NCBI RefSeq assembly: GCF_035083965.1
Contig: NC_089722.1
Coordinates: 22,623,142-22,687,141, forward strand
Origin: Branchiostoma lanceolatum
Taxonomy: Eukaryota; Chordata; Leptocardii; Amphioxiformes; Branchiostomatidae
DNA: 64,000 nucleotides
Direction: 5' to 3'
The notes below the pieces were generated by a model. That model was given only the letters and a program-made list of their open reading frames with translations. It searched no databases and was not told the origin of the DNA. Positions 1 through 12,784 of this stretch are shown piece by piece. Position 1 is the stretch's first letter, and every line of letters starts with the position of its first letter. The position numbers and the translations under genes were made by a program.

Positions 1-736
1 TTTATTAGGTACAATTACAAATGAAGAATCAAGACACTTGTTACTCACGGTTTGATTTCTAGACAGGTAACAGATGTCTCCTTCTCAGCTTCCCCTGTAA
101 AACTAAGGAACTAGCGTTTGAGACGATATCGCGCCGGCTTCACGTATTCAGCAGCAGCCCATTTGATACTTTGTTGCTGACGTGGCAGATGACGTTTAAT
201 GGAGATTAATGATTCAACAACTGTAACGTACCATTTCTTTTGGGGAGTGTTCAACATTAAGTAACGTCTCCACTTTTTTCTGTTCGATATCTTGATGACA
301 CCAGATCACATTTGTCAAAATGCTTTTAAGATTGGCGTCGTGTGGCGCAACTGTAGAACACGCGACTGTCAAACAATGGGTCCCGGGATCTAATCCCAGG
401 TGTGCCCAGAGACATGTCCGAACTTGCGCCCCGACGTTGTGCCCTTGGGAAAGGCACTTAACACGACTTTCCTCACTTCACTCAGGTGTAAATGAGTACC
501 TAGCTCATCTAGGGTTAGGGACGTCCCTCGGATAGGACGTTAAATGGAGGTCCCGTGTTTGGGGAGAGCCACACCCTGTGCACGTTAAAGAACCCACCAC
601 ACCTTTCGAAAAAGAGTAGGGGCATGCCCCGGTGTGCGATGGACCAAATCTTACAGTCCGGTCTGGGATGACATCTTGAAAAGGTGATAGTTCACCTGTT
701 ATGTCAATCCTTCCACAAAAATGTGGTAAATCAAAA

Positions 737-771
<35 letters not shown>

Positions 772-3440
772 AGATGTATCGGTACAGAAATATTGCAAAT
801 GTACACTTTCAAAAGTTACCCTGAAGTAAACGTTTATTTATGAAGTAACATAGATATTGAACAAACCAAGAAGTGTTTGTACAGAAAATGCACAATTGGT
901 ATGACCTCTAATAAAATTTGACATGTTATGATTTCATAGATGAAGCGTTTCTGTCAGGTAAAATGCCATGAACGACAACAAAGAAGCTTCTAAATGATCC
1001 TATCACCATCGAATTGTTCGGAGTCGACACGCCCAATTTCGTTTGCTGCACTAGACAAATTAGATTGTTGAATTAAATATGGAGTGCTGAATAGAGTTGC
1101 GTCACTTAGCACTTGCACATTTCACACAAAACAAAACGTCTATTGTATCAGAAGCTCCCTCTCTTTTCCAACCTTCAGTTCTTATTGAAAAACCTGATAG
1201 TAAGTTTGCTTCTTAGTGACCCTAATTTGAAGTGTGAGTAGGTTTTTGATGCACACCAGCACACGGCGCAAGATGGCTCCTTCGACATTTACATGTAAAT
1301 CTTGATATACGGTGAGTCGGTGACTCTTTGAGAAATCAAGCACACAAATAGTGTTGTAAAAAAAGGCCGAGAATCATAGATCACAAATGCTATCCGAACT
1401 TTTAAAGCAGAACCAGTTTACACACCGGGCATTCCGATGATAGTATCACAAAGGGCTTCAAGCGATCATGGAATATCACTACGTGTGACTAACATGTAGC
1501 ACATATTGATTAGTCTAAAAGCAACTTGCCATATGCATGAGTAATATTTCAAGTATTGGTTTCAATGTTAGGAAGACATGAGAAAGTACAATTTATCAAG
1601 TAAAATCAAGAATCATCTACACTTGGTACTCACAATGCGACTTCTAGACAGGTTACAGGTGTCTCCTTCTCAGCTCCCGCTGCAAAAGCAAGAAACTGGC
1701 GGTTGAGAAGATATGGCTCCGGCTCCACATATTCAGCAGCAGCTCATTTGATACCTCATTGCTGACGTGGCAGATGACGTTTAATGAACATTAATAATCC
1801 AACACATGGGACGTACCATTTTGGGGGAAGTTTGTAATATTGAATAAGTCACATCTATTTGTGTTGATGTATGAGATCATGATGACACCAGATCACATTT
1901 CGTAACAAAGCGTTAAAGGTATGTCAGCATATAGAAACATTGCTTATTGGAGATGAGATTGCCAATGCACAATTTCAAAAGATAGTCTTTTAAGCGTCTA
2001 TATGTAACAAATAGATTTACATATTGAACAAAACAAGAGGTTTTCACACAGAAAAAAACACTAATGTCTCAAACAGTTTATACTTGTATACTTATGTTAC
2101 ATGTTATGATTTAATAGACGAAGAGTTTCTTTCAGATTATTTACCATGAACAACAGCATAGAAACTTGTACATGACCCCATCACCATCGAACTCGTTGGA
2201 ATGGACACGCCCAATTTTGTTTTCAACCAGCAGACAAATTAGATTGTTAAACTATGGGGTACTGAGTATGGTTGCATCACTTGTACATTTCACATGAAAT
2301 AAAAAAATAAAACGTCTTGTGAGTCAGAAACTCCATCTCTTTTCCAGCCTTGATTTCTTTTAAAAAGCCAAGATAAGTATGCTTCTTAGTCTGTACTTGT
2401 GTCCCCCATTTGATGTGTGAGTATGTTTCTGATGGCATGCACACCACCATGCGGCGCAAGATGGCTCTTTCGATTTTGACATTTACATGTAAATCTTGAC
2501 ATAGCACCAAGTTAGTTCCAAACCACTTCTTTCCCAAGCATCGCCAAATACTATCCCGACTCTTAAACCAGAACAATTTACACACTGGGAATTGTTATGC
2601 TAGCACAAAAGTGTACAAGCAAAACAAAATCATGGAATTTCACTACGTGCATTAACATGCAGCACATATTGATTAGTCTGAAGGCAACCTGCCACATTTA
2701 CAAGTAAAATTTAAGCAATGATTTCAATCATAGAGAGATATAATCATGAGGAAGTCAACTTTCCAAGTTATAATCAAGACTTGGTACTCACAGTGGGACT
2801 TCTTTACAAAGTCGCCTTCTCAGAGTCAGTTCCGCTATAGAAACAAGGAACTAGCGATTAAGAAGATATGACTCCCGCTCCAGGACCGCGTATTCCGCAG
2901 TAGCTCATTCGATACCTTGTTGCTGACTGGTAGATGACGTTTAGTGAAGATTGATAACCCAACGCCTGGGACGTTCCATTTCTTTGGGGAGTGTTCAACA
3001 TTGAAAAAGTCACACATTTCTATTTTATGATGGTGTTTGAGATCCTGATCACACCAGGTTACATTTGTTGACAAGCGTTTAAGATATATCATTATAGAAA
3101 TAGCATTTTTCTCGGGTAAAATGCAATGAACGACAACACAGAACCTATCACCATTGAACTGTTTGGAATGGACACGCCCACTGTTTTTGCATTAGTAGAC
3201 AAATAAGATTATCGTATGGGCTGAATAGAGGTCTTTCACTTTAACATTTTACATATTATGAAACGTCAATTATGTAAGAGGAGTCCTCTCTTTTCTAATC
3301 TTATTCAAAACACTTAATGATATCTACGTTTCTCAGTCTATAATTTGATTCGGGGGTAGGTTTAATATATACACCACCAGCATGCGGCGCAAGATGGCTC
3401 TTTTAATTTTGCTATTTCCATGTACATACATAACATAACA
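1..3440. repeat. Three diverged direct copies of a ~1 kb non-coding segment
   Basis: Three head-to-tail copies can be followed by eye, at about 1-1620, 1621-2760 and 2761-3440. Shared landmarks recur in order: a block with GCAGATGACGTTTAATG (near 185, 1767; diverged near 2930), a block with GACACGCCCA (near 1026, 2203, 3171), and a block with GCGGCGCAAGATGGCTC (near 1265, 2452, 3384, first copy slightly different). Copy 1 is longer because it carries a SINE. I see no coding exon and cannot assign the unit to a named repeat family. Whether this is a local segmental duplication or the edge of a longer satellite-like array cannot be decided because the window starts inside copy 1. Confidence 0.75.
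333..774 (+). mobile_element. tRNA-derived SINE with (AAAT)n tail
   Basis: The head carries an A-box-like GTGGCGCAACTG and a B-box-like GGGTCCCGGGATCTAATCCC, as in tRNA-derived SINEs. A middle part follows with CACGTTAAAGAACC and GAGTAGGGGC, then a tail of about ten AAAT units ending near 774. The same landmarks occur in the elements at 58220-58581 and 62037-62275. The element is absent from the paralogous sites in segment copies 2 and 3 (around 1905 and 3070), which act as empty sites and place the insertion after the local duplication. The middle part resembles the deeply conserved marine-invertebrate SINE core known as Nin-DC, but that is from memory and unaligned. Confidence 0.8.
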
Positions 3441-4038
3441 CAAGGACAACTGAGTAACCAACTCTTTTACAAGATATTCGATGCGATGTGCTAGACTTTA
3501 TGTCATGGGTTAACAAGAGGCGATTCATATGCTTGGAAAAGTTTGTAAGAATCCAAATAGAGGCATAAAGTTAACATTATATACCATTTTCACCTTTGGC
3601 GTCTTCACCCTTCATCAGAATTAAAATAATATTTTCCTTCGTCGTCAAGATAAGTAAACCATAAATTTTTACGGCAGGCTATATTTCATACTACTTCCTC
3701 TGATACTATTTGAGGATTAAGTTCAGATATCTGCATCTGTAATCTCAATTCACCAGTCAAATAACTCTTACAAAGACAGAGAAATCATATTGTTGTGCAA
3801 CTTAAAGAATTCATTTTACGTCAAATGAAGAGAAAAAAAATTAATTGCATTTGAAATTGTACATTAAGGGTTCCAATGATCAGAACATGGTTGCCAATAT
3901 TGTCTGCATACTGGTATCAACAACACCTGTTGGTCTAAAGGCCTATGTACTACGATATATATACTGAACAGCACGCCGAACAGTGAAAGTCTTTCATAAT
4001 CATCTAATTCTCGAACAATGTCTCTGTGCAAAATCTCG
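3441..4038 (-). other. Probable 3' UTR and downstream flank of the CHSY gene
   Basis: No coding exon is recognisable. The part next to 4039 should be the 3' UTR of the minus-strand chondroitin synthase gene. I do not see a clear AATAAA on the minus strand close to the stop codon, so the polyadenylation site is undefined. Confidence 0.4.
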
Positions 4039-6513
4039 TTACATCTGCTCCTGCCAAAATCTGGCCAGACTTGCAGCGCTGCCGTATGTGTTGGTTTTTG
4101 ACCCAATGCACATGCTGTATTGTATGGCCGGAAGGTTTGGGTCACAGTGGATGGGATGGTAAACGTGGATCAGCCCTGGGTCGACCGCTCGGAAAGTCTC
4201 CACCTTACTTTTGACAAACTTTTCAAAGAGGCTGAGGTCTTCAAATCCCCATCCCCGGATAGACGTGTCAAACTGACCAACGTTGACAAAGTCCTGTCGG
4301 TAGAGACACGCCATACCATAACTACTGAAGCGCCAGTAGCCGGTGTCCTTCGTGAGAAGGTGGTATCCCACCGCAGTTGGGCCACCCTTCCGGTTTGACT
4401 GGTCTCCACTAGCGGTATTTCCTACGTCAGCAAACTGGGGGTCATACTGACTGAACATTACAGGAAAGTACACCTGGCGACCTAACACTGCGTTACCACG
4501 GCAACGATCAAAGAAATTCTCGGTAAAGATCAAGTCCACATCACAGAGGAAGAGCAGAGAATTGTTTCCGAAGTGTGAGGCCCCAGCGTTTAGTCCTATC
4601 CCTCGTGAAAACGGCTCTGTCATGAGAATAACCTTAATTGTAGAAGCGGGGTATTTTTCTCTGTACTCATCCAAAACGTCCAGAACTCTGCTAGTTTCTG
4701 CTTCTGTGGTTTTGAACAAAATTATCAGGAGTTCCACATTCGAATCTGTTTCCAAACAGACTGCCTCATAGTTCTTCATAAATCTTTCGAAAATGGACAG
4801 CCTACCATGAAGGGGAACGATGATATGTACTGTTTCCTTAATAGCCGATCTGGGTGCCATATCAGATATAACATGATCCAAAACGTTCTCCTTCCAGTCT
4901 TTCTCCAGGAATTCGACATCTGTGTATGACTGGTGTAGATAGAGCGACTTTCTCCCCAGCATCATCCTGGCTTTACGTTTAACCTTACGGCGGCAAACTA
5001 CGAGTAGATCCAGTTTGTAGTCGGGCCCTCTGATCGGATCTACCCGCTGGTACCCGTGGTTGATGCTGCTGTAGTCACACGAGGTGCGATAACGGCGTTG
5101 GTAGTCACGATTTACCGTATGCATTGCCTGTGGAGAGAAAAGATGGAGGAACTGTTTTTCTGACTAATGGTATCGTACATAAGGCTAAAGAAACATTTTA
5201 TAATACCCAGTTGAGACTGTTTTACAGAAATAATAAGTGATCTTTATTCCTTAGACATGTCACACACAAATTTCACCTTGACTGCCACAAAATTTGCATA
5301 CCTGAATAATATTCATGTCCATAGCTGCTTTCAAAACTGCAGATGATTTCCGGCTGGGCTCTCCGCTCTTGGTAGTCATATGTTGGTACAGCATCTTGCC
5401 AACGACAGCGTCCCATGGAAGCACATCTCGAGCCTCCCTTGGGTGGAAATTTGACTGAAGGTGTTTTTCCCAGCGTGAATAAGCTCGTGCTGGTAGCTTA
5501 GGCTCTAGCAATTCTGTCATCTGTTCGACCCTGTGGTGTAAGTCGAAGGCATGTAGCTTCAGATCGTGTATGCGTTGGTTGAGAAGGTAAGTATGGAGCT
5601 TGTACTGATACTCGGGACGTTTGTTTGGGTGAAGTGTGATGGCGCTATCGATGACGACCTTGTGAAGCTCCCCAATGTTGCCTTTGTTGTAATTCTTGTA
5701 GTCGTTGAAGAAAATGTCCCTGGTATCGAACGCAGATGTACAGGTGATTCCTGCAAACTTCGTGATGCATCTTCCAACTTCCACGTCCTCATGAGAGGAG
5801 TACAGGTTCTTCAGGCACCAGGGGATGTTGGGTACCACCCTTCGCAGGGTCTCTCGGCTCATGATCATCCCTGGCCCGCCCATACAGTAGTTCTCATCCG
5901 GTCTGAGTCCGAGGCGGCCAAACTCGTCGTCTTTTCCAACTCCAGCCTGTCCGATGTAAAGAGCCTGACTGGAGTCAACTTTCCGCAGGAAATTTTCAAG
6001 CCTGTCTCCGCGTATGTACACGTCATCATCCGCGCGTACGAACCATTCGTACTTATCCAAGTAGTGGTCGTGCATGTATTTCAACATCAGGAACGCCTTC
6101 TTCTGAGGAGGGTAGACGTCCGTAATTCCCGGGATGGCGACGATTGGAATCTTGTTACCAACAGAAGCCTTTGAATCCGTCGCCGAAAAGAATTCCACTT
6201 TTCCGGAAATTTGTTTTCCCCATGTTTCGTAAGTGGCGAGTGCCCGAGAATTCAGATACTTCTTTGCCGTCATAATACCGACATAGATGTGACCCTTGTA
6301 CTTCAGTTGATGAGTGGAATCTGGTCGGGTTATCTTGTCTTGTCCAATCGCTCCGGACAAGTGGCCTGAGACACCACGTTGACCCACGTGCTTGTCAGGC
6401 ACCATCAGGACGGTAAGCCATACGGTCATACTGAAACCCAGAATAACACCGGCGGAGAAGTTCATCAACATGCCGGGCAAGCCTCTCGACAATTTTAGTC
6501 CTGCATTCGCCAT
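4039..6513 (-). CDS. CHSY1: Chondroitin sulfate synthase (CHSY1/CHSY3 type), two coding exons
   Basis: Bifunctional Golgi enzyme that polymerises chondroitin by alternating addition of GlcA and GalNAc. Exon 1 is 5302-6513 (404 codons) and ends at a CAG|GTATGC donor. Exon 2 is 4039-5127 after CTCCACAG, phase 0, ending in TAA. The product is about 766 residues, close to the ~800 of vertebrate CHSY1. It starts with a short cytosolic stretch and a type II membrane anchor (residues ~15-40). The Fringe-like beta-1,3-glucuronosyltransferase half follows, with a DDD metal motif in RADDDVYIRGDRLENF and the block CMGGPG. The C-terminal GalNAc-transferase half has DVD in LLFLCDVDLIF and GWGFEDLSLF. The start at 6513 is the first Met before the anchor. 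An acceptor just upstream (TTTTTTCAG ending near 6538) implies a 5' UTR intron. CHSY1 versus CHSY3 cannot be separated here; loss of either metal motif would have pointed to CHPF. Confidence 0.95.
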
Positions 6514-7102
6514 CTCTTTGGGCTTTCCCCCTTCCCTGAAAAAAGGATTGAACTATTTGTCATTGTATATATATTACTCAACTGTTGGTTAAAATGTCTG
6601 AAATGATGAAGTTTTGCACGAGAGTGCTCAGTTTAGGTAAGGTTGATGACACATGGCATTATCAACCTTACCGAAACTAACCATCCTCGAACGAGTTTCA
6701 GATAGCTAAATCAATTAAAGAATGTGATCACGTAGAATGCAATATGGCCTCTCTTCTATGATATGTAAATAGGTGCCAAGTGTCGTTTTATCATATAACA
6801 CTAGTGCCATCATGGTCCAAACAAGGCGTTTTTGAAATTAAACGTTGCCCAAAAATATTGCAAACGATAACCTTACAGGCCTTAATTTCAACACTTTATT
6901 GTATGTAAACATGTATTGTCAAACAGTGACAAAGTCAACCTAAAATGTGCAATTACTTAGGCTAGAAATAATAACAACATTAGCCTTTTCTGCTCTAAAA
7001 AACTTCACCGTCTAGCAAAATCAGCCAGTTACTTTACACAAATGGGTGGCTCAATATCATATTCGACATGTAAAAGCAGAAACTGTGTATTGGAACACTC
7101 AC

Positions 7103-7240
7103 CAAGCGTAATTCAACGTTAGATTCCTGCAGTCGGCATTCGCCAGTGAAGTTCTCCCTTTGCAGAGCACGGCAAATGCACATGTTGTCACCTGTTCCGT
7201 GGGCCAGGTGCATGGAATGATCAATGACAACTAACTGCAT
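7103..7240 (-). other. Probable 5' UTR exon of CHSY
   Basis: On the minus strand the sequence reads CGCTTG|GTGAGTG at 7103/7102, a strong donor that would pair with the acceptor just upstream of the CHSY start codon (about 6538). The exon contains ATGs, but they are not in frame with the CHSY start after splicing, so they would act only as upstream ORFs. The 5' limit is approximate. The assignment is inference from splice signals. Confidence 0.45.
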
Positions 7241-7815
7241 TGCGAAAATGCTGTTTGTTGAGTGGTTTTGAGTTATTTTCTAGCAGAGGTCACGATTCTG
7301 TGACATTCAAACGTATTTATTGTGATATTCAACGGGTAATCGGGAGAGACACTTACTGCGTGGGTCAAAGGTTAACGCCTTGTTTAGGAAGTACATCGCG
7401 TCGACGACACTGGGCAGTCTTGCCCGTTTGGATGATAATTTTGGCGTCAGTTTTTTCATGTCGTGGAACATTCTCTGTAACAGTTCCTAGTTCCAGAAGG
7501 TATCAGGGAGTTATCAGAGAATGTACCAATGAGACAGAGACAACAGTTGCATTTGTTACATCACGGTTGGTATGTCACTTATGGGGGAGGGGGGCGTGAA
7601 ATTCTGTGCGACAGCTGTAGCAACCGGTCGTCCAGCTGTTTTGTTTTTAGGTTTTAACTAGCTGTTGGTCAACAAGTACAAGCTGGAGATTAGCTTGGTG
7701 AAGAAAAGTTCGAAGTACGGGCAGGAGAAGACCGCTGTCTTGCCACTTTCCGTATTTTTGACTGTTTGCAACGGAATAATCACAAAATAGAAAAGCTGCA
7801 AAATAACAAATATTC
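7241..7815. promoter_or_regulatory. Divergent promoter region, CHSY (-) and SLX1 (+)
   Basis: The two genes point away from each other with about 0.6 kb between the probable CHSY 5' UTR exon and the SLX1 start codon. No TATA box at a convincing position was found. This is called from gene geometry only. Confidence 0.5.
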
Positions 7816-10573
7816 ATGATGGTGGTGGAAATTGAAAACTTCTACGGCGTGTATCTGCTGTACTGCATCAACCCCAAGTACAAGGGCCGGACGTACATAG
7901 GCTTCACGAACGACCCGAACCGGCGCATCAAGCAGCACAACACGGGGACAAAGGCGGGAGGAGCCCGAAGAACGTCCGGCAGGGGGCCCTGGTGAGGATC
8001 GTTTCCATTTTGGACATTTCTATATCAAAATGCAAAAACTAATGGTATTGTAGCTATATTTTTCAGTACCAGTTGTTTCTCGTCGAGTCAACTGTTACGG
8101 TTTTTTTTTTTACATCTTTTCCTTACAATGTCCTTGTTCTTGAAGAGACTTATAAAGTTTGTTTTATTTTTTCCACTTTTGATTCTCTGAGAGTTGGAAA
8201 TAACATGAATTTGTGACACAATAGAATTGATTGTCCTCTATCAAAACAAAAACTTAATTGAAATTGTTGTAGTTTTCTGTTTAATTCTGTAGATTTTCTT
8301 TTTTTAACACATGTAACGATACAGTTTAAAGCTTACAAGACTTTTGAATTTGTATTGCAGGGAGATGGTACTGATCATCCATGGGTTCCCCAACAACATC
8401 TCAGCACTCAGGGTGAGTCAAGGATCACAGTAGACCTGATGACAAGATTTTATGTTGCCTAACATTGTAAACTGTCAAGTATATTTATAATTAGATCAAA
8501 CTCTATCTTATCCCGTCCCACTCATTGTTTGGGAGCCAATTTTTTAATTTTCATTGTTGAATTTGTCATTTTAAGCTTAAAAAATACATTTTCATCAGTT
8601 TTATCTCATGAAATTGATATTTTGGGGACAGAAGAGTTTGAATTTTTTTCCGTCCCAACAAGCAAATTTCCATCCCAGGATGGAAGGACGGGTCCTGGAG
8701 ACAGCCCTGAGCTTATCTCATAAATATTCATTTGTCTAAGGCCCTGCCAAAACTGCCTTAGTTATAAAAGTAAAACTGTAACGTTACAGGTAGAAAGATA
8801 CACAGCCTGTGGTTGGTTGTTGATTGTGCTATTTTCTTGTTTTCAAATTCATTACTACTTTCTCTCCAGTTTGAATGGGCATGGCAGCATCCTGACAAAT
8901 CCCGAAGACTCCGACACCTTCCTAAGAAGTCCAGCAAAGAGACAGCTTTTCAGGTAACATTACATGTGCCTGATTGACTCAAATCTTTCATGTACCATAA
9001 GCTGCATTTACCTTTGTGTACAAAATGACTAATAAACTGGTGGAAATACCGACTGCTAAGTATCTGATAGCAGCTCAGAAAAGAATAAGAAATAGTCATG
9101 CCTTCAAGTACCCGAGTTATCACACCAGAATTGAGGTGTTCAAAAATTTGTTTTTCCCTATAACTATTGTAGAAACTAGAGTGAACCCCTTGCCAGTAGA
9201 TAGCTTTACATAACACAGTTACATGTGCAAAGGTTCGGTGTGACAGGTCGTTCATTGTAACATAACCAGCTGCTGCCATGCCGTATGCCTGTGAAGCTGG
9301 TGTGTTTCGCTGAAGGGCAGTTATATTGGCTATATAGATACAGATACCTTCCATCATCAGCAAGTAACTTATTGTTGTTGTCTGTATGACTGGAAGGGCC
9401 GGGCAAAGAAGTATGGTTGTATGGATAATGAGGTGAAGTCTGCTGACTGATAGCCTTGTTCTGCCTTGTACATTAGAACACAGCAATCTGTTTCTCTGAA
9501 ATATATAATTTTTATGTTACGTAATATAGCCACAATATCTGTAAGTCTACAAGTGAATACTCTATCTCTAAAGTAACATATTTTGTCCCTGTTCCAACAG
9601 CACAAGTTCCGTCTGGTGTCTAACATGTTGCGGGTGGGACCCTGGTGCAAGCTGCCACTCACCATCAGATGGTTGAAGCAGGAATACATGCTGGAATTTG
9701 ATCCCCTCCTACAGCCACCCAACCACATGCCTATTGGTATGCCCAATATCACCAGTATATCCTTATTTCCTCACATTGTAACAATGGTTATGTCAGAGCT
9801 AAAGCTTGATTCATGGAATGTCTTACCTAGAATTTATCCTTGTGACAAGCTATGCAGTTCTTTTTGCTATATTTTAAATGTTTTAAGACAAGAAACTAAG
9901 AAATTGAATTTTACCTAGTGTTTTACCTAGCTTCAAATCTAATATTCTATGATTAGAGCTATTGATTATGGTAACAACTGAATGGTGCTTCGTGCTCCCT
10001 TCCCTACACAGCCTATGGACCTGTTCAGAGTAAGAGGCTGAAAAAGAACAAGGCAGAGTCTGTTGCCACGGAGACACAGAGCAGTCAAGATGATGATGAT
10101 GATTTTGTACATCTCTCTCAAGGCAGAGTTACCAGATGTGATGTCTGTGTTAAGAGACTACAGGTACATGTGCATTTCATCCTACCTCATTTCAAAATCT
10201 GGAAACATTCAGGGTTTACGTTAAGAACATTTTACTTTATGGTGGGACAGCACTGACGAACCTAGTAGTAATAGTATATTATCAGCATTTGAAATAGACC
10301 CAACAAATGTATTGATGATATTTCCATGCACCCATTAAATTGCTTCTCTGACTACATGTAGGCCTATAGTCTTTCAATAATAGTCTATCTTTACAGGAAT
10401 TTGAAAGTCAGCTGAAATGTGTGCACCCAAGCTGCACCATGAAGGCCCACCTGACTTGTCTAGCCAGGCACTTCCTCAGGAGAACAGAGGACAGCCTGTT
10501 ACCAGTGGAGGGAACCTGCCCAAAGTGCAAGGTGATGCTGGACTTCAAACTTAATTATTGTAAAGAACATTAG

Positions 10574-10637
<64 letters not shown>

Positions 10638-11066
10638 ATCGGTCATATTTTTCCTATGCAAGAGGTACAAATATAACACTTGCTTTGAGACAGTCCTCTA
10701 AAACTAGAGTGTATTTTTATGGTATCTTCACATGATATGGTTTTCCTCTTGTAGGTTAGTCTACTGTGGGGAGAAGTCATCAGACAGAAGTTGGGATGTC
10801 AGGATGTTCCACAAGATTCTGATGACGTGAGTTTTCCACACTACAAATACTAGTATAACATATCACGACACTTTAAGTCATGATAATGTGATTTAAGAAT
10901 GCTGTCGCCAACATTTGTTTCCTCAAGATTGGAGAGTACCATCCTTTCTTTCTTTAGAAAACAACACACATGCTAAAATGTTGCACTAATTAAAGTCCCT
11001 TTGAATAGCTTGTCACTTCATATTGTTTCTTCCTTATAGAAAGCACACTGGGCAGATGAAGTATGA
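7816..11066 (+). CDS. SLX1: Structure-specific endonuclease subunit SLX1, eight exons
   Basis: Catalytic subunit of the SLX1-SLX4 nuclease, which cuts branched DNA such as Holliday junctions and 5' flaps in the nucleus. Exons: 7816-7991, 8361-8412, 8870-8953, 9601-9736, 10012-10163, 10397-10531, 10755-10826 and 11040-11066. All have GT-AG borders and consistent phase. The sum is 834 nt, 277 residues plus stop, close to human SLX1A (275). The N-terminus is a GIY-YIG domain: FYGVYLLYC, then [18 protein letters not shown] and the arginine-rich [11 protein letters not shown]. The next exon has [11 protein letters not shown], which contains the conserved glutamate region. The C-terminal part has the paired-cysteine RING-like zinc domain ([19 protein letters not shown]). 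An Asp run (DDDDD) follows the helical linker. Two in-frame ATGs start at 7816 and 7819. A polyadenylation signal AATAAA lies at 11669-11674, giving a ~0.6 kb 3' UTR. Confidence 0.95.
9215..9350. repeat. Interspersed repeat fragment shared with 60205-60325
   Basis: The block containing GGTGTGACAGGTCGTTCA, ACCAGCTGCTGC and a TAGATAC-rich end occurs again near 60205-60325 in the same orientation with moderate divergence. One copy lies in an SLX1 intron, the other in a NACHT-gene intron, so it is a dispersed element. The family is not recognised. Confidence 0.7.
10575..10632. repeat. (TA)n microsatellite
   Basis: An uninterrupted TA dinucleotide run of about 28 units in the intron between SLX1 exons 6 and 7. 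Confidence 0.98.
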
Positions 11067-12727
11067 GGGACATTAACCACGTACCATCATCAACTCGACT
11101 GCACACTCTCATTGGGTTGATCGTTTGTGCCACTGAGCATATCTTAAAAACTGTCTTCTGTTGCATTAGTTTGAAGGACATTTTGAGGAATGAATGGTTG
11201 CAGAATAATAAGTTTTAGTAGTAAATACTTCATGTATCACTTGGATCTGACCCTCTCCTAAAAAAAAGATTTTGTAGGGAATACATGCTATATAATGGAC
11301 TTACAAACTATATCTCTGTTTAATGTACATGTAGTAGGATTTTAATTTGCTCTATGAAAAATCATGTTTTGATTTTAATAGATGTATCTTTTTATGGTAT
11401 GTTACGAATATAAAATTGTCTTCGGACACTGTTATAACCAATAACCTAAATTTTATCTATCATGTGAAATTCCCTATTTAAATGCAGTTTTATATGGAAA
11501 TGTTGAGCTATTTGTGAGTTGTAATCACACATATTCTACACTGAAAAAACAGATATTTGGAGTCTCAGAATCTAACTTTTAGGCTTATTATTTCTATCAT
11601 TATGAATTTATCTCCAACTGAAGCTTGACATACGATATTGTGTTTTTAAGGTTTGTATTTATTTCAACAATAAAGTTCGTGACCACAACAGAGTAAGACT
11701 TTCTTTTTGTATCATGTCCACAATAGTGTTCTTCACATGTCTTCTCTGGAAACAATGCTGGCTAATATACAGTAAGTGAACATGAAACTCCCTCAGCTGA
11801 AGATTGGTGTTCAAAGATGCAGTACTGCCATTTGTGTTAAACCCTGTGTTTGGTCGATTCCATTTATGATGTGCGACATGGAATAAAAGGTGTTAATGTT
11901 TTTGGTACATAGGATTAACAGTGCAAGCAGTAGCAATGCAATACATGTTCTGACATCTATTCATGATCAAACCACTACAGCCATGTATAAACTGTAACAA
12001 TACATTGACCATGTTGTGTCTTGAGTAACAGTTAACAGGTACAGATAGAATAACGGGCTTGTAACACTCTTGTAACAAGGAAGTACCATTTAGTACTACA
12101 TGTAATTCAAAAGCTATTCAAAGATAAAAGTGCAGTTGTAGCACCTCAACTACTGTTGAGGTTTACAACATGCACACTATTACAAACAGAACGTGTGTAC
12201 CAAAGTCTTAGTGGGAAAACTATCAGAACCGACTACTTGTTAACTGTTGGCAGCAGTCGTGCAGTGGTGAAAAATACAGAAATCCCATCTGGGGGAACAA
12301 GTTCCGATTAGACAACAGATCCTGAATATCTGCTTCACTGCTGGAGTTTCTACAATGTACATAACGGGCATTTTGTTCTAATCATACGTAGGTGACAATT
12401 AATAGCTTATTCTGAGGCAATTTCTGTGGACACAAACACTTTCATAGTCTGTACATAGACTCATAAGACATAAGTTGTAACCTGAATGTTTCTGAAAATA
12501 TTGTATCCTGATGTGCTATCTCAGAAGTTCATGTTGATTGCTTGAAACTGGCTGAGAATCTTTAATGCGTATCTCTATCAGTTGATGTTGCTTGCTATTA
12601 TGAGGTTGTTGAACATCCGTACTACATATACTACACAGTCCAAAAGTTCCAACAGCAGACTTGTTCACTAGTCATCAGCTGAGGGTGATGTCATGTCCAC
12701 AGGGGGCGGGAGGGGGGCTCAGTATTT
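11067..12727. other. SLX1 3' UTR, intergenic gap and UQCR10 distal 3' UTR
   Basis: The first ~600 bp are the SLX1 3' UTR up to the AATAAA at 11669-11674. A second AATAAA follows at about 11882. On the minus strand, an ATTAAA (TTTAAT on plus, ~12561-12566) lies about 165 nt past the distal UQCR10 stop codon and is a plausible end for that transcript. The genes are convergent. I see no further coding exon. Confidence 0.5.
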
Positions 12728-12784
12728 CTATTCTTCCTCTTCAGCTGGTAGACCACATTTATCCTTGATGTCCTTCCACTGTTT
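12728..12784 (-). CDS. UQCR10: UQCR10 distal alternative last exon
   Basis: Minus-strand acceptor TTCTACAG precedes an exon of 18 codons plus TAG, KQWKDIKDKCGLPAEEEE. It differs from the proximal exon by a cysteine and a longer acidic end. Conservation of frame, length of the WKDIKDK block and splice site argue against a dead copy. Confidence 0.82.
   Translation of the reverse strand, partial: KQWKDIKDKCGLPAEEEE

Noticed and set aside
505..798. Minus-strand open frame with an IYLF repeat
   Set aside because: It is a reading of the SINE and its AAAT tail.
7103..7240. Upstream coding exon for CHSY
   Set aside because: Its open frame does not join in frame with the CHSY start after splicing; treated as 5' UTR.
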